DNA of 64,000 bases from Lysinibacillus cavernae. GTDB taxonomy: Bacteria > Bacillota > Bacilli > Bacillales_A > Planococcaceae. The translations under genes and the position numbers were made by a program. The notes beneath the pieces were generated by a model, which had not been told where the DNA came from, ran no database searches, and was given only the letters and a program-made list of their open reading frames with translations. Shown here one piece after another: positions 8,043 through 16,975 of this stretch (position 1 is the stretch's first letter; each line of letters opens with the position of its first letter). The stretch is taken from contig NZ_WMEF01000003.1 in the NCBI RefSeq assembly GCF_009724685.1, forward strand, positions 525,335-589,334. The letters run 5' to 3'.

Positions 8043-8381
8043 CTACTCTACCTCCTGTTGAACGATATAAAAGCCACCTGCATCTACACCAAATCCTAAA
8101 CGATATTTTTTGTTATTATCGCTATTGGTATAAACATGTGGCATTGGATTAATAACATGGCTTTCAATCTCCTGCTTAACGTTAATCACTTCATTCTTTA
8201 CCTCGTTAATGGCACCGCCAATTGTTTTATCCTCTGTTTCTAAATCAGGAATCGATGCTGTACCTTTTTGCAAATCACTTACTGCAGCATCCAAAACATC
8301 CATATTTTCATTAATATCTGAGATCAAAATGTTGTCTGTTAGCCCTGGTTTCTTTAGATTCAAATTTGGTGTATGTTCCAT
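8043..8381 (-). CDS. Tail fibre N-terminal subunit
   Basis: A 112-residue protein starting MEHTPNLNLKKPGLTDN, the classic start of XkdV-type tail fibres that plugs into the baseplate, followed by a coiled-coil region (INEVKNEVINVKQEI). It is much shorter than XkdV; the adhesive part appears to be the next gene, so the fibre seems split into two polypeptides. Its start touches the stop of the XkdU-like gene. Confidence 0.75.
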   Translation of the reverse strand: MEHTPNLNLKKPGLTDNILISDINENMDVLDAAVSDLQKGTASIPDLETEDKTIGGAINEVKNEVINVKQEIESHVINPMPHVYTNSDNNKKYRLGFGVDAGGFYIVQQEVE

Positions 8382-9196
8382 TAGCTCACCTCATTCCATA
8401 TTCGTATATCATCCCATGTCATATGAGTTGCACTTCCCCAGGTACGATTTTTCACAAAGTCCCAAACATTGAAGGTGTACGCATAGCCAAACTCTAAATG
8501 AGCTGGCACAATAATATCTATCGCTTGCATAAGGCCACTCAGATTATCAGGAATGCCCTTTGTTCCAATGAATTTGATTTCGTATATGCCTGGCGTACTT
8601 GTTGTATTTATTTCTACTTCGCCATTGCTATATGCAGCTGCTACAGCCTTTATAGTTTCTTCGGTTGTTTGGTCAAAGCTTGCGCGATTTCGTGATGATA
8701 TTTGCTCTCTGCGTTGGTCATAGCGTAATGTGCTATTTGGTTTAATGCCAAGATCACGTTCATAAATAGGCAATGCTTCTATAGCTGTATCGATAAAAAT
8801 ATTACGGTTCACAATTTCTAACTGTTGCTCTGTATTTCTTAGCTCCCGATCATCAGTCGTGAGGATCGTTCTAAAGACGTTTGATTTACGCTCATACAAC
8901 GGCAAATACTTCATCATGTCGGATAGATAATCTTTTGTAGAAACAACTATACTTGTAATCATTTCAGCTCTTGTCTGCATGATAATAGGTGATTGAACGA
9001 CCTTTACCCCTTGCGATAGCTGCTCAGTAATCACCTCGTTTGTTGCACCTGTTGAAGCAATGGGAACACCTTGCCCCTGCAGTTCTGTTTCAGTAATCAT
9101 TAACGCAAGTCGAAAACATTCCCATTGGTGCGCTGATAGCTCACCCCAGGTAAAGACAGATACTTGCCCCCACTCAGACTGCGGTATTGCATGCAT
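8381..9196 (-). CDS. xkdU: Baseplate wedge protein, XkdU/YmfQ-like
   Basis: A 271-residue protein. Residues about 85-255 match the YmfQ/XkdU (DUF2313) family: a start block SDMMKYLPLYERKSNVFRTI and a C-terminal IDIIVPAHLEFGYAYTFN. About 85 residues precede that core, beginning MHAIPQSEWGQVSVFTWGEL, whose Trp-rich TWGEL motif echoes the THMTWDD motif at the C-terminus. The ribosome binding site (GGTGAGG) supports the long start. The extension is unusual for the family. Confidence 0.75.
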   Translation of the reverse strand: MHAIPQSEWGQVSVFTWGELSAHQWECFRLALMITETELQGQGVPIASTGATNEVITEQLSQGVKVVQSPIIMQTRAEMITSIVVSTKDYLSDMMKYLPLYERKSNVFRTILTTDDRELRNTEQQLEIVNRNIFIDTAIEALPIYERDLGIKPNSTLRYDQRREQISSRNRASFDQTTEETIKAVAAAYSNGEVEINTTSTPGIYEIKFIGTKGIPDNLSGLMQAIDIIVPAHLEFGYAYTFNVWDFVKNRTWGSATHMTWDDIRIWNEVS

Positions 9197-9206
9197 TTGT
9201 CCTCAC

Positions 9207-9554
9207 CTACCTTAAACGGACAATTAAATAGTTTTCAGGGATCTTGTATTGGCTGGATACATCGATGTTTTTTGTGAATTCTGCTTGCGACTTAAATAGC
9301 AAATTGCCACTTGTTTTTGCATCAAGAATCCCAATGTGCGTAATATCTCCCCATGTCTCTGCAGCAATAGGAAACAAAATATCAGCGCTGTTCGATGTTT
9401 GGCCATCTGTTGGCGCTGTGAAACCTGCAGGTTGTCGTGAGTAGCTTGCTGCATTTACTTCAACGTCACCATTGAACAAGGCAACAAAAACTGGCGTTGT
9501 CCTTAAATTGTCCGTCAGAACTTTATTTTTCAAATAGACTGTCATGTGATTCAT
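9207..9554 (-). CDS. Tail-fibre-like small protein between XkdT and XkdU
   Basis: A 115-residue protein, beta-rich, with motifs typical of short phage tail fibre-like proteins (PVFVALFNGD, WGDITHIGILDA, NLLFKSQAEFTK). It overlaps the XkdT stop by 4 bases (ATGA) with GGAGGTG as ribosome binding site. In PBSX, xkdT and xkdU are adjacent, so this gene is an insertion in the standard order; a second baseplate appendage is plausible. Confidence 0.65.
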   Translation of the reverse strand: MNHMTVYLKNKVLTDNLRTTPVFVALFNGDVEVNAASYSRQPAGFTAPTDGQTSNSADILFPIAAETWGDITHIGILDAKTSGNLLFKSQAEFTKNIDVSSQYKIPENYLIVRLR

Positions 9555-10591
9555 TCGTTAACACCTCCCATTACTGGCACCCCATCTTCAGGAATAACCA
9601 CATTAGCAGTTGATCCATTAATTAATAGATCCTGATAATCTAAAACACCCTCACTATCGATAACTTCGCTGCCTGTTTTTGCATAGCTTACATAGGATAC
9701 TTTAAAAGCAATTTCTTTTAGATATTCAATCATATTTTCCTTTATATACTTCTTAACAATTGGTTCGGTGTATCCGTCCACTAAACTTAAAGTAGCTGAA
9801 ATATTTATTGGTACTCCGATGGCGGCCATAACACTTAAATCTTCAACTCCAAAAGGCATTTGCTCTGATATATGGTCATGTACTTTTTGCACTAATTCGG
9901 CACTAGCAGGTAATTTGTTCGCATCGATCACGACTACTTTCATTGATAATGGGCCGTTGTAGCGAGGGAATATCTTTGCATCACCAACACCTGTTACTTC
10001 TAACGCCCATTCTCGATAATGATATTTGTTGCCTGCTTTGCCCGGACGCTGCAGCTTATCATAATAGCGCTCGCGTAAATCATGATCTGTTTCTTCCTCG
10101 TAGCCATCTACGACAGGATAAGGATTGTACACGTTCACAAGGCCATTGATAGATGCAGGGAAATTTACGATTGTGTTAGCTGGCACGTTTCCTATTGGAC
10201 CGAACTCATTACATTGCACACGAACATGAGCGAACCCACTTTCATTAAGAACAGCTTCTTCGATGACTGTGTATAATATTGATTCTGTGCCAACTAATTC
10301 ACCAACTTTAACAAGTGTGCCAGCTGTACCCGAAACAATGACGGTTGTTGTCGCTATTGTAGCAGGTTTACGGCTAACACCTGTCCGCTGATAAACTGTT
10401 CTTGTTAACTCGTCACCTGTTAATTTTTCAACGTCTAACTTTTCCTGTACTGCAGCAATTTTTTCTTGTTGTTTTGCAAATTCTACGGCCACTGGCTTTG
10501 TAATGTCATAAACAAAATTACCTTTTGACTTGTCGTAATCATCGCTTATATTGGTAATCATCCGATCATGAATAATCTTTTCATCTTCCAT
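9551..10591 (-). CDS. xkdT: Baseplate J-like protein
   Basis: A 346-residue protein of the Baseplate_J (gpJ/XkdT) family, which forms wedges around the tail hub. Recognisable blocks are the N-terminal helix, the GVSRKPAT...VIVSGTAGTLVKVGE beta domain with FGPIGNVPANTI, and the EEETDHDLRERYYDKLQRPG block that is diagnostic of the family. Length is normal. It starts directly after the XkdS-like gene. Confidence 0.9.
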   Translation of the reverse strand: MEDEKIIHDRMITNISDDYDKSKGNFVYDITKPVAVEFAKQQEKIAAVQEKLDVEKLTGDELTRTVYQRTGVSRKPATIATTTVIVSGTAGTLVKVGELVGTESILYTVIEEAVLNESGFAHVRVQCNEFGPIGNVPANTIVNFPASINGLVNVYNPYPVVDGYEEETDHDLRERYYDKLQRPGKAGNKYHYREWALEVTGVGDAKIFPRYNGPLSMKVVVIDANKLPASAELVQKVHDHISEQMPFGVEDLSVMAAIGVPINISATLSLVDGYTEPIVKKYIKENMIEYLKEIAFKVSYVSYAKTGSEVIDSEGVLDYQDLLINGSTANVVIPEDGVPVMGGVNE

Positions 10592-11038
10592 CTACGTTGC
10601 CACCTTCTTTATTGGCTCGTCCATTTCGAATGCTCCCTCTACTGTGACGACTCTGAATTTTATTCGCATCCACTTTCCGTCATGGCTGAACTGCCATTCC
10701 TGAATTTCTTGAATGTGTGTATGTTCCATCAAGGATGCTGAGACTTCTCGTTTTATTTCTGCTTCAATAAAGGCGCGAGGCAAGCTAGAACCTATCAAAT
10801 CCTCCAACGTCACCCCATAAGGAATGTCTTTGTAAATGCGGAATCGAAAGCGCTCAGTTTTAAGTACTTTTAAGATCCATTGTTTTAAGGTTTCGAGACC
10901 ATGTGTCTCAACCATTTTTCCATTTCTAAATACAAAATCACCTTTATCAAAGTCATACAAAAAAGACTTACCTAGTGGCGGCAAGTCCGTTTTAACTTCC
11001 TGTGTATCAAATTCTAGTTGCGCGATCTTTGGTAACAT
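10592..11038 (-). CDS. xkdS: Baseplate protein, XkdS-like (DUF2634)
   Basis: A 148-residue gp25/XkdS-like protein. The gpW/gp25-type core is seen in ETLKQWILKVLKTERFRFRI and YGVTLEDLIGSSLPRAFIEAEI, with a C-terminal strand pair. It should attach the wedge to the hub and sheath. Its stop and the next start are adjacent, and its own start overlaps the XkdR stop by one base, so translation is coupled. Confidence 0.87.
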   Translation of the reverse strand: MLPKIAQLEFDTQEVKTDLPPLGKSFLYDFDKGDFVFRNGKMVETHGLETLKQWILKVLKTERFRFRIYKDIPYGVTLEDLIGSSLPRAFIEAEIKREVSASLMEHTHIQEIQEWQFSHDGKWMRIKFRVVTVEGAFEMDEPIKKVAT

Positions 11039-11397
11039 TATTCAAACCTCACCGCCTTACCTACGACAAAATAAAGTTGTTCATCTGCAGTAGGTAACAA
11101 AATCACTTCGTCATTTTCTTTAAGCGTGTCCTTTGTTGTGGATTTCACTTCTTTAGCTTCAAACTTTTGAAATGGGCTATCAGTAAATCGAATTTCACCC
11201 TCTAGCTCAATTTCACGTTCATAATCTTCGAGAACATGAGCAGCGAAAACCAATTGGCTATTAGTTAGTATGACTGTATCATTTAATCGTATTTGAGCAT
11301 TAGGCGGTGGAGAAATAACAATACCTGTAGACATTGAAACTTGCTTAGGATTTTTGTTTTCATGAAACATTTTTGCTAGATTTGTTATTGCATCCAT
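11038..11397 (-). CDS. xkdR: Tail protein, XkdR-like (DUF2577)
   Basis: A 119-residue protein matching the DUF2577 family, found next to the hub in PBSX-type tails. It shows an OB-like set of strands (VIVSPP-type start IVISPPPNAQIRLNDTVI, later DEVILLPTADEQLYFVVGK). Overlaps XkdS by one base and abuts XkdQ. Confidence 0.82.
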   Translation of the reverse strand: MDAITNLAKMFHENKNPKQVSMSTGIVISPPPNAQIRLNDTVILTNSQLVFAAHVLEDYEREIELEGEIRFTDSPFQKFEAKEVKSTTKDTLKENDEVILLPTADEQLYFVVGKAVRFE

Positions 11398-12378
11398 TTA
11401 CTTCACCTCTAATGTAGGCTTCATGGTGTGAATGCCTTTGCTAATCGTGTGCAATACATCTTTAATTATAAAAGTACCTTTAATACCTGTGGTTGGTTCC
11501 TCTAATTTAAACAATCGGCCAGCTCTAAAATCATCATGGCCCATCAAATCAACGCTATTTTCCTCTATCACTTTTGAAAACTGTTTTAATTCATTTTCTG
11601 CAATCTGTTTAGCGCTTTTCTTTTCATTCTGATCTAGCTTCACAACTTTTGTAATACGGCCATACTTCTCAGCCATTTTACTATCTGACTTGGTTAAAAC
11701 CACTTTGTCGTTGTTTCCGACAACCTGAATTGTATTAGCCATTTCTGTAATGCTGCGCCTTTTTGAAGGATTCATAAGGGCCGAATGAATATCATACTTT
11801 GGGCCACCTTCAAACAATTGAAATGTGCCTGTTACCACTACATCACCTTGCTTTTCGATGTATAGTTTGCCCTGGCGCATTTCCATGATGTATTTCACAC
11901 CTAATGATTGTTCTGCAGTAGTAAGAATGTCTTTTATAATTTCACTTACTTTTTTATCGTTGTATATTTGATCGATAGGTTTAGGAATAGATACAATCTT
12001 ACCCACTTGGATATTGAAATCTTTAGCGATTTTCTTGATACAAGCATCTGCAGATAATTTTTTAAATTGATATACAGCTGAGGATTTATTTAGATAAAAG
12101 GCATAATCAAAGGCAACATAAACAATTGGTGATCTGCCATTTTTCAACTCGTCCACAATAATAGCTCGCGTAATCTCTTTACCGTTATTGTAAAGGGCCA
12201 CCATATCGCCAATGTCACATGGATTTTTAGGGAAGTAATTCATATCAGTGAAAGCAATGCTGAAATTAATTTCTTCCCCTAATTCCTCCATGTTGCTACG
12301 CCAGGTTAATGTGCCAAGCAAGGGCGTAATATTCGTCATGGTTTCACCTTTTATTAGCCATAGTTCATGTGCCATCAT
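11398..12378 (-). CDS. xkdQ: Tail hub protein, XkdQ-like
   Basis: A 326-residue protein of the XkdQ/YqbQ family (related to gpD/gp27 hub proteins). It has an N-terminal beta domain (PLLGTLTWRSNMEELGEEIN), a middle region with KKIAKDFNIQVGKI typical of hub proteins, and the C-terminal VDLMGHDDFRAGRLFKLEE block. It forms the central ring to which the wedge attaches. The start overlaps the XkdP stop by 4 bases; ATG codons at 12378 and 12375 are both possible. Confidence 0.87.
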   Translation of the reverse strand: MMAHELWLIKGETMTNITPLLGTLTWRSNMEELGEEINFSIAFTDMNYFPKNPCDIGDMVALYNNGKEITRAIIVDELKNGRSPIVYVAFDYAFYLNKSSAVYQFKKLSADACIKKIAKDFNIQVGKIVSIPKPIDQIYNDKKVSEIIKDILTTAEQSLGVKYIMEMRQGKLYIEKQGDVVVTGTFQLFEGGPKYDIHSALMNPSKRRSITEMANTIQVVGNNDKVVLTKSDSKMAEKYGRITKVVKLDQNEKKSAKQIAENELKQFSKVIEENSVDLMGHDDFRAGRLFKLEEPTTGIKGTFIIKDVLHTISKGIHTMKPTLEVK

Positions 12379-12800
12379 TTCACCTTCTTTGTTTCTAAAA
12401 TAATCTCTTTAAATTCTGATAGGGCCAGTGAATAATAAACATCACCCGAACCGTCTTGTAGCCCTGGTTCAAAGTTTTCAATCGTCACTAGCATATTAAT
12501 AGGCGTGTTGGACATGATTAATCGAATTGGCATTTCTTTATCTATCCAGCTCTCAATTATTTCGTAATACTCCCACCCGAAATATTTATTGTTTCGTGAA
12601 AATGCATACTTCTTTGAAGGAAAAAAGGAATCAATCGTAAGTGATTTCAAGCCCCTACGTCCAAGTAATTTAATGTCACCCTGATTAATTGTTGTAAAGA
12701 CTTCATTACTCACAGGGCTTGGTATTTTAAAATCAGGTGGCACTATAGGAAGTTGAATTATTTGTTTTCGATCCATTGTGCTTAGAAAAATATCCATCAA
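12375..12800 (-). CDS. xkdP: XkdP-like tail protein without LysM domain
   Basis: A 141-residue protein. The body (LPIVPPDFKIPSPVSNEVFT and LGRRGLKSLTIDSFFPSK) matches the N-terminal part of XkdP/YqbP. In PBSX that protein continues into a wall-binding LysM domain; here it ends after the beta domain with no LysM motif. The family lies between tape measure and hub and probably caps the tube. Confidence 0.8.
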   Translation of the reverse strand: MMDIFLSTMDRKQIIQLPIVPPDFKIPSPVSNEVFTTINQGDIKLLGRRGLKSLTIDSFFPSKKYAFSRNNKYFGWEYYEIIESWIDKEMPIRLIMSNTPINMLVTIENFEPGLQDGSGDVYYSLALSEFKEIILETKKVK

Positions 12801-12809
12801 CTCAACCCC

Positions 12810-14837
12810 CTATAAATTGGCCAATCTTAATTGTAATAATGGCACAAGCTCATTAGCTACTTCCATTGCTGTAACCCCTTTAGCATTTAGGTTTTGAATA
12901 ATAACCTGAACACCGCCAGTATTTGAAGCTGTTTGCTGTGGTGTACTTCCTCCTGCAGGTGTAGGCGTTGTTGCAGCAACAGGTGTTGATTGCACCATTT
13001 GATCCACATTATCGATTGATCCGCCAGCTGCTCGAATCCTTTCAGATTGTCGAGCTGGAATGACCATTTCATCCTTGTGTAATTCTGCTATATAGCCATC
13101 ATAAGGAACACGATTCAAACCATCTGCATGTGAACCTGAAATGAAGTTACCAACGGCACCTGCAGCTTTCCCAATTGCACCACCTATTTTTGAAACCCAT
13201 TCAGGCGGCTGGAAGTTACTGATTGCATTTTTAAAGTCCACGAATTTATCATAGAGTCCTTTGAAAAACCCTGTTACTGGCTGAATCTTTTGAGCAGCCC
13301 AATCATAAATGCCACCAAATACTTCGGTGGTCTTGGCCCACAATTCACCTGCTTTTGCTTTGACGGTATCCCAATTTCGATATAACAGGACACCTGCCGC
13401 AACTACTGCAGCTATCCCAACGACTACCCAAGTCAAAGGACTGGCAAGCATGGCCGTATTCATGGCCCATTGTCCAGCTGTTGCGAGGCCCATTGCTGTT
13501 TTAAAGCCTTGAACCATAGTCGTTACTGTTGAAATGACTTTTAATGTCCCCATTCCTGCAGCTACAACCCCTACCGCTGTTCCAACACCTATAAGAGTCT
13601 CTTTAATAGGCCCCCAATTTTCACGAACCGTATTGCCAAACTCGAAAGCTTTTTCTACTATGCCTTGAATTTTAGGGACTAATTCATCAGCTTTCTGTGC
13701 AACTGATCCTAGAAATTCTTGTGCTCCTGCACCATTTACAACATCGGCTATGCCTACCTGCAGTTCTCGCCATGACGAAACTAATCTATTTTTGAGGCTT
13801 CCTTCTACTTTGGATGAGGCTGCATCTGTCGCCCCCTCGAAATCCTTCATAGCGTCTTTTGATCCGAGCATTGCATACATGGCTCCTGATTCAAGGTCTT
13901 CCCATTTAGTTCCGAATAAAGCAACAGCTAATTGGTTGGCTGTTACCTGGTCATCCATACCTTGCAACTCTTTTGTAACAGCGCCAGCAACATCAGCTAC
14001 GCTTGCTTCTCCCCTATTGAAGGACTCCCATAAATCAAAAGTCGATTTACTCATGGCTGAGAATGTTTCGTCAGTTGACTTTGACCCATCTTTTACACGG
14101 ATCTGAAACTCTTTCATTACATCGTTTACATAATCTAAGTTGTAAACACCTGCCTGGGCGCCACGTTCCATGATGCCGAAATATTCCTCAGCACTATAGC
14201 CCATATTTCCGAATAAGGATGAATACTCCGCGACATTATCGAACATTTCATTACTAAAGTTCAATCCACGTTGGCCACCTGCAGTAAATAAGTCAAATGC
14301 TTTATCCGCTGAAATACCAAACGCTTCCATCATGTTATTTGTGCCGCGAGTGACTTCATTCACATCGCCGTCAAATGTTTTAGCTAAAAACATTGCATTT
14401 GAAGTAACTTTACTAAGTTCACCATTATCAATATTCTTCATATTTTGCTTTACGCGAGCTAAAGAATTTGTTACTTCATCTATGTTTTCACCGTACCCTT
14501 TTTTGAACACATCTTTTGCAGCACTTCCGTACACTTCCATTTGTTCTGCAGTTGCCCCAGTTTGGGCTTGTAAAGTTGAAAAAGCTTCATCCATGTCAAA
14601 GATGGACTTTGCTACCCCTGCCCCTACTGCCGCAACCCCTGCGCCACCTAAAGCAGCCGCCCCAGCCCCGACCGTTTTAAATACATTAACAGCACCTTTG
14701 CCAAATCGTTCTAGCTTGTTGCCTACTCTTGTAATACCTCGGCCAAAATCATCAGATCGATCACTGGCTCGCCTTAAATTGCTCGAAAAATCACGGTCCT
14801 GTAATGACAAGACTGCAGATATAACCCTTCTTCCCAC
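12810..14837 (-). CDS. xkdO: Tail tape measure protein
   Basis: A 675-residue protein with the usual layout: helical N-terminus, an Ala/Gly-rich hydrophobic patch (residues about 55-80), a long TP901-type tape-measure core (FSTLQAQTGATAEQMEVYGS onward), two hydrophobic helices near 410-490 and a C-terminal segment. Roughly 0.15 nm per residue would imply a tail of about 100 nm. It follows the tail chaperone pair, which overlaps it upstream. No lysozyme or peptidase motif is visible in it. Confidence 0.92.
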   Translation of the reverse strand: MGRRVISAVLSLQDRDFSSNLRRASDRSDDFGRGITRVGNKLERFGKGAVNVFKTVGAGAAALGGAGVAAVGAGVAKSIFDMDEAFSTLQAQTGATAEQMEVYGSAAKDVFKKGYGENIDEVTNSLARVKQNMKNIDNGELSKVTSNAMFLAKTFDGDVNEVTRGTNNMMEAFGISADKAFDLFTAGGQRGLNFSNEMFDNVAEYSSLFGNMGYSAEEYFGIMERGAQAGVYNLDYVNDVMKEFQIRVKDGSKSTDETFSAMSKSTFDLWESFNRGEASVADVAGAVTKELQGMDDQVTANQLAVALFGTKWEDLESGAMYAMLGSKDAMKDFEGATDAASSKVEGSLKNRLVSSWRELQVGIADVVNGAGAQEFLGSVAQKADELVPKIQGIVEKAFEFGNTVRENWGPIKETLIGVGTAVGVVAAGMGTLKVISTVTTMVQGFKTAMGLATAGQWAMNTAMLASPLTWVVVGIAAVVAAGVLLYRNWDTVKAKAGELWAKTTEVFGGIYDWAAQKIQPVTGFFKGLYDKFVDFKNAISNFQPPEWVSKIGGAIGKAAGAVGNFISGSHADGLNRVPYDGYIAELHKDEMVIPARQSERIRAAGGSIDNVDQMVQSTPVAATTPTPAGGSTPQQTASNTGGVQVIIQNLNAKGVTAMEVANELVPLLQLRLANL

Positions 14838-14866
14838 TTCCTCACCGCCTTTACAAAAGAAAAAAG

Positions 14867-15055
14867 CTAGAACGGTATTGTTGCAATCGCTCCAGCTTTC
14901 AAATTTTTATCCCTATCTTCTAATTCCTTGTCCAAACTTGCTGTCATTAATAACTTTGTATCGTAATCAAGATTCAATAAATATTCAGCCTTGAAACCTT
15001 TTTGAATATAGTGATGAAGAAAATAAAAATCATCATCACTTTCAATTAGTTTTTT
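14867..15055 (-). CDS. -1 frameshift extension of the tail assembly chaperone
   Basis: At 15049-15055 the minus strand reads A AAA AAC in the frame of the upstream chaperone, directly before its TAA stop (15046-15048). Slipping back one base gives an open frame of about 62 codons, KKLIESDDDFYFLHHYIQKG and on to ATIPF, ending TAG at 14867-14869, 30 bases inside the tape measure gene. It lacks its own start codon and ribosome binding site, which fits a shifted product. Such G/GT frameshifts are well established in long-tailed phages; use here is inferred from sequence. Confidence 0.75.
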   Translation of the reverse strand, partial: KKLIESDDDFYFLHHYIQKGFKAEYLLNLDYDTKLLMTASLDKELEDRDKNLKAGAIATIPF

Positions 15056-15438
15056 ATAGCTTTAACTCCGCCTTTTTTATATCCCGCAAGTTCGAAACCA
15101 ATTTCAGACAGCAAAGAGATTTCACCTGGTTCAAAAATTTTAGATACAATGTCAGTTGGTAACGTGCAGCCATACGCCTTTTTTAATTCAGGATCTTTTA
15201 AATTTGGCTCTACCATTGTGTTATATACCATATACTCGTCAGCGTCTGTATCATTATTTTCATCCCTGGCCATTTTCATGGTATCTACACATAAAGATTT
15301 TTCAGGTTTACGCAAGACTACTTCAACGCCTAATCGTTCCACAAGTACAGTCTCCGTGACATCATCCTTCACCTGGTACTTTTCTTTCTCTTTCATTAAG
15401 TCAGTAAGTGTTAAACGTTTGATTTCTTTTTTTGACAT
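15046..15438 (-). CDS. xkdN: Tail assembly chaperone, upstream frame (XkdN-like)
   Basis: A 130-residue protein placed between the tube and tape measure genes, the invariant site of tail assembly chaperones. It contains the family-like DTMKMARDENNDTDADEYM region and ends in AGYKKGGVKAIKN. The last codons before the stop form the slippery heptamer A AAA AAC, so part of the ribosomes should shift into the -1 frame and add a C-terminal extension (separate entry). Such G/GT-type pairs coat the tape measure during tail building. Confidence 0.85.
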   Translation of the reverse strand: MSKKEIKRLTLTDLMKEKEKYQVKDDVTETVLVERLGVEVVLRKPEKSLCVDTMKMARDENNDTDADEYMVYNTMVEPNLKDPELKKAYGCTLPTDIVSKIFEPGEISLLSEIGFELAGYKKGGVKAIKN

Positions 15439-15465
15439 TTTATATTTCCCTCCGATTTTTATGGT

Positions 15466-15900
15466 TTAAGCTGTAATTTGATCAATAAAATCATAATCAG
15501 CAAAGTTAAACGGCAATTCCTCTGTCCCTGCCGTTTTTTGTGCAAATTGCATTAGCATAAACTCATTAAATGTTACTTCGCTAATGGCTACTCGTTCTGA
15601 ACCAAACGCTCCAGGATCAGCTAATTTCCCGACAATGTTTACATCAGGCACCATACCTTTTTTTACATCATCAGCGAGTAAGTTTGCACCTCGGCTATAA
15701 ACCTTTTTGACTTTTAATGTTCCCTCACCCGACCAACCAAGCATCTTTTTATGAGTTGCTGGATCTTCGGCCATATTTACGTCTTCATAATCAATGGAAA
15801 CTTTAGCTTCAAATTCCTCAATGTCGAGCCATTTTTCATTGTTCACCCACACACTACCATAAGTGCCATTAATAACGCGATTAGATTTTAATTTACCCAT
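15466..15900 (-). CDS. xkdM: Tail tube protein, XkdM-like
   Basis: A 144-residue protein matching the XkdM (DUF2001) tail tube family: start KSNRVINGTYGSVWVNNEKW, then LGWSGEGTLKVKKVYSRGANL, the characteristic strand after an acidic DYEDVNMAED loop. It forms the inner tube of the contractile tail and lies directly after the sheath gene, as expected. Confidence 0.9.
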   Translation of the reverse strand: MGKLKSNRVINGTYGSVWVNNEKWLDIEEFEAKVSIDYEDVNMAEDPATHKKMLGWSGEGTLKVKKVYSRGANLLADDVKKGMVPDVNIVGKLADPGAFGSERVAISEVTFNEFMLMQFAQKTAGTEELPFNFADYDFIDQITA

Positions 15901-15913
15901 GTGTCAATCCTCC

Positions 15914-16972
15914 TTAAATCGCAATATCCATATCTAAATCCTCGATAGCATCAACAATCTTAATGTTGCTACCTAAAAAGACGTTCTTTTTAAAGGACAT
16001 TTCTTTTACTTTTTGGTCGTCCCAATCTGTCGTGTCTCGACCAACACCTTCCCACGCTAAACGTTGCTTTTGTACGTTTATTTCAGCTTTATTATCAAAG
16101 TTTGGATCAAGTATTTCCTCACCTTCCAAGCCGTCATAATAAGCGTTAATGGAACGAATAAACAACACTTGATTATCGTAAATATTGTTATGTTTACCGA
16201 TGTAATGCTTATCAAATGTGGTGCGAATATCATCTTTAATTAAATCCTGCACTTCCATGACACGAATCGATTTAAAGTCTTCTGTCTTTTTGCCTGTTAT
16301 TGTCGTCAGGCTGTTAATACCTCGACCAATTTTGATATTTTCACCATCGTTTATCAGGATCAGTTCACCATCATCAACAGCCTTATCAGGATCTTCAATT
16401 TCTGTGATAGCATCGATCTCATTCAATTCGTAATAAGTCGATGATCGAGTAAATGGTAAACCTGCTAAGATGCCAGCGATACGCGCGGTATACTCTGCCG
16501 TTGTGTACTCTTTTTCACCGACTTTAATTCCTGCTGTAGTGAAATTAATGATTCCTTCATGATCCGCCTCACTGTTTGGCAATACTGCTTTGAACGTTTT
16601 CTTATTAATGTCACGCTTTGTTTTAATCCACGTTTCAAAAGTTGTTGTATCCTTAGCTTCAATACCAGGAATGGCCAAGTAATTGAATCGCTTATTATTT
16701 AAGCGTGTCAAAGCTGTGTTGTAATCAGCTGCAGTTGTTGGCAATCGTTCAATAATAATTTTGCTTGGTGTACCCTTAAATGTTAATTGAATGTAATCTA
16801 AGTTTTCAGGTGCCCATGCCTCTGTTGGTACGTCTTCAATGCTTTTGTACGTTACTGTATCAGCTGTTTGCACATCATCTTTTAGAATCAATGCAACAAT
16901 TCCTAGCTGGCTACGCTTGATCGCTGTAACGGCTTTACCATTAAAATCTATAATAATTTGTGGTAGGCCCAT
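15914..16972 (-). CDS. xkdK: Tail sheath protein, XkdK-like
   Basis: A 352-residue contractile sheath subunit. The N-terminus (GLPQIIIDFNGKAVTAIKRS) and the C-terminal region (VDAIEDLDMDIAI) are typical, with the middle domain resembling XkdK. It is shorter than PBSX XkdK, lacking some surface insertion. Its presence with XkdM shows this is a myovirus-type tail. Confidence 0.88.
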   Translation of the reverse strand: MGLPQIIIDFNGKAVTAIKRSQLGIVALILKDDVQTADTVTYKSIEDVPTEAWAPENLDYIQLTFKGTPSKIIIERLPTTAADYNTALTRLNNKRFNYLAIPGIEAKDTTTFETWIKTKRDINKKTFKAVLPNSEADHEGIINFTTAGIKVGEKEYTTAEYTARIAGILAGLPFTRSSTYYELNEIDAITEIEDPDKAVDDGELILINDGENIKIGRGINSLTTITGKKTEDFKSIRVMEVQDLIKDDIRTTFDKHYIGKHNNIYDNQVLFIRSINAYYDGLEGEEILDPNFDNKAEINVQKQRLAWEGVGRDTTDWDDQKVKEMSFKKNVFLGSNIKIVDAIEDLDMDIAI

Positions 16973-16975
16973 TGT

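Noticed and set aside
7477..8152. Several plus-strand frames opposite the fibre genes
   Set aside because: Proline- and serine-rich antisense products of the glycine-rich fibre gene.
14332..14994. 220-codon plus-strand open frame opposite the tape measure gene
   Set aside because: Antisense shadow of the long tape measure frame; Ser/Pro-rich composition typical of shadow frames and no ribosome binding site.
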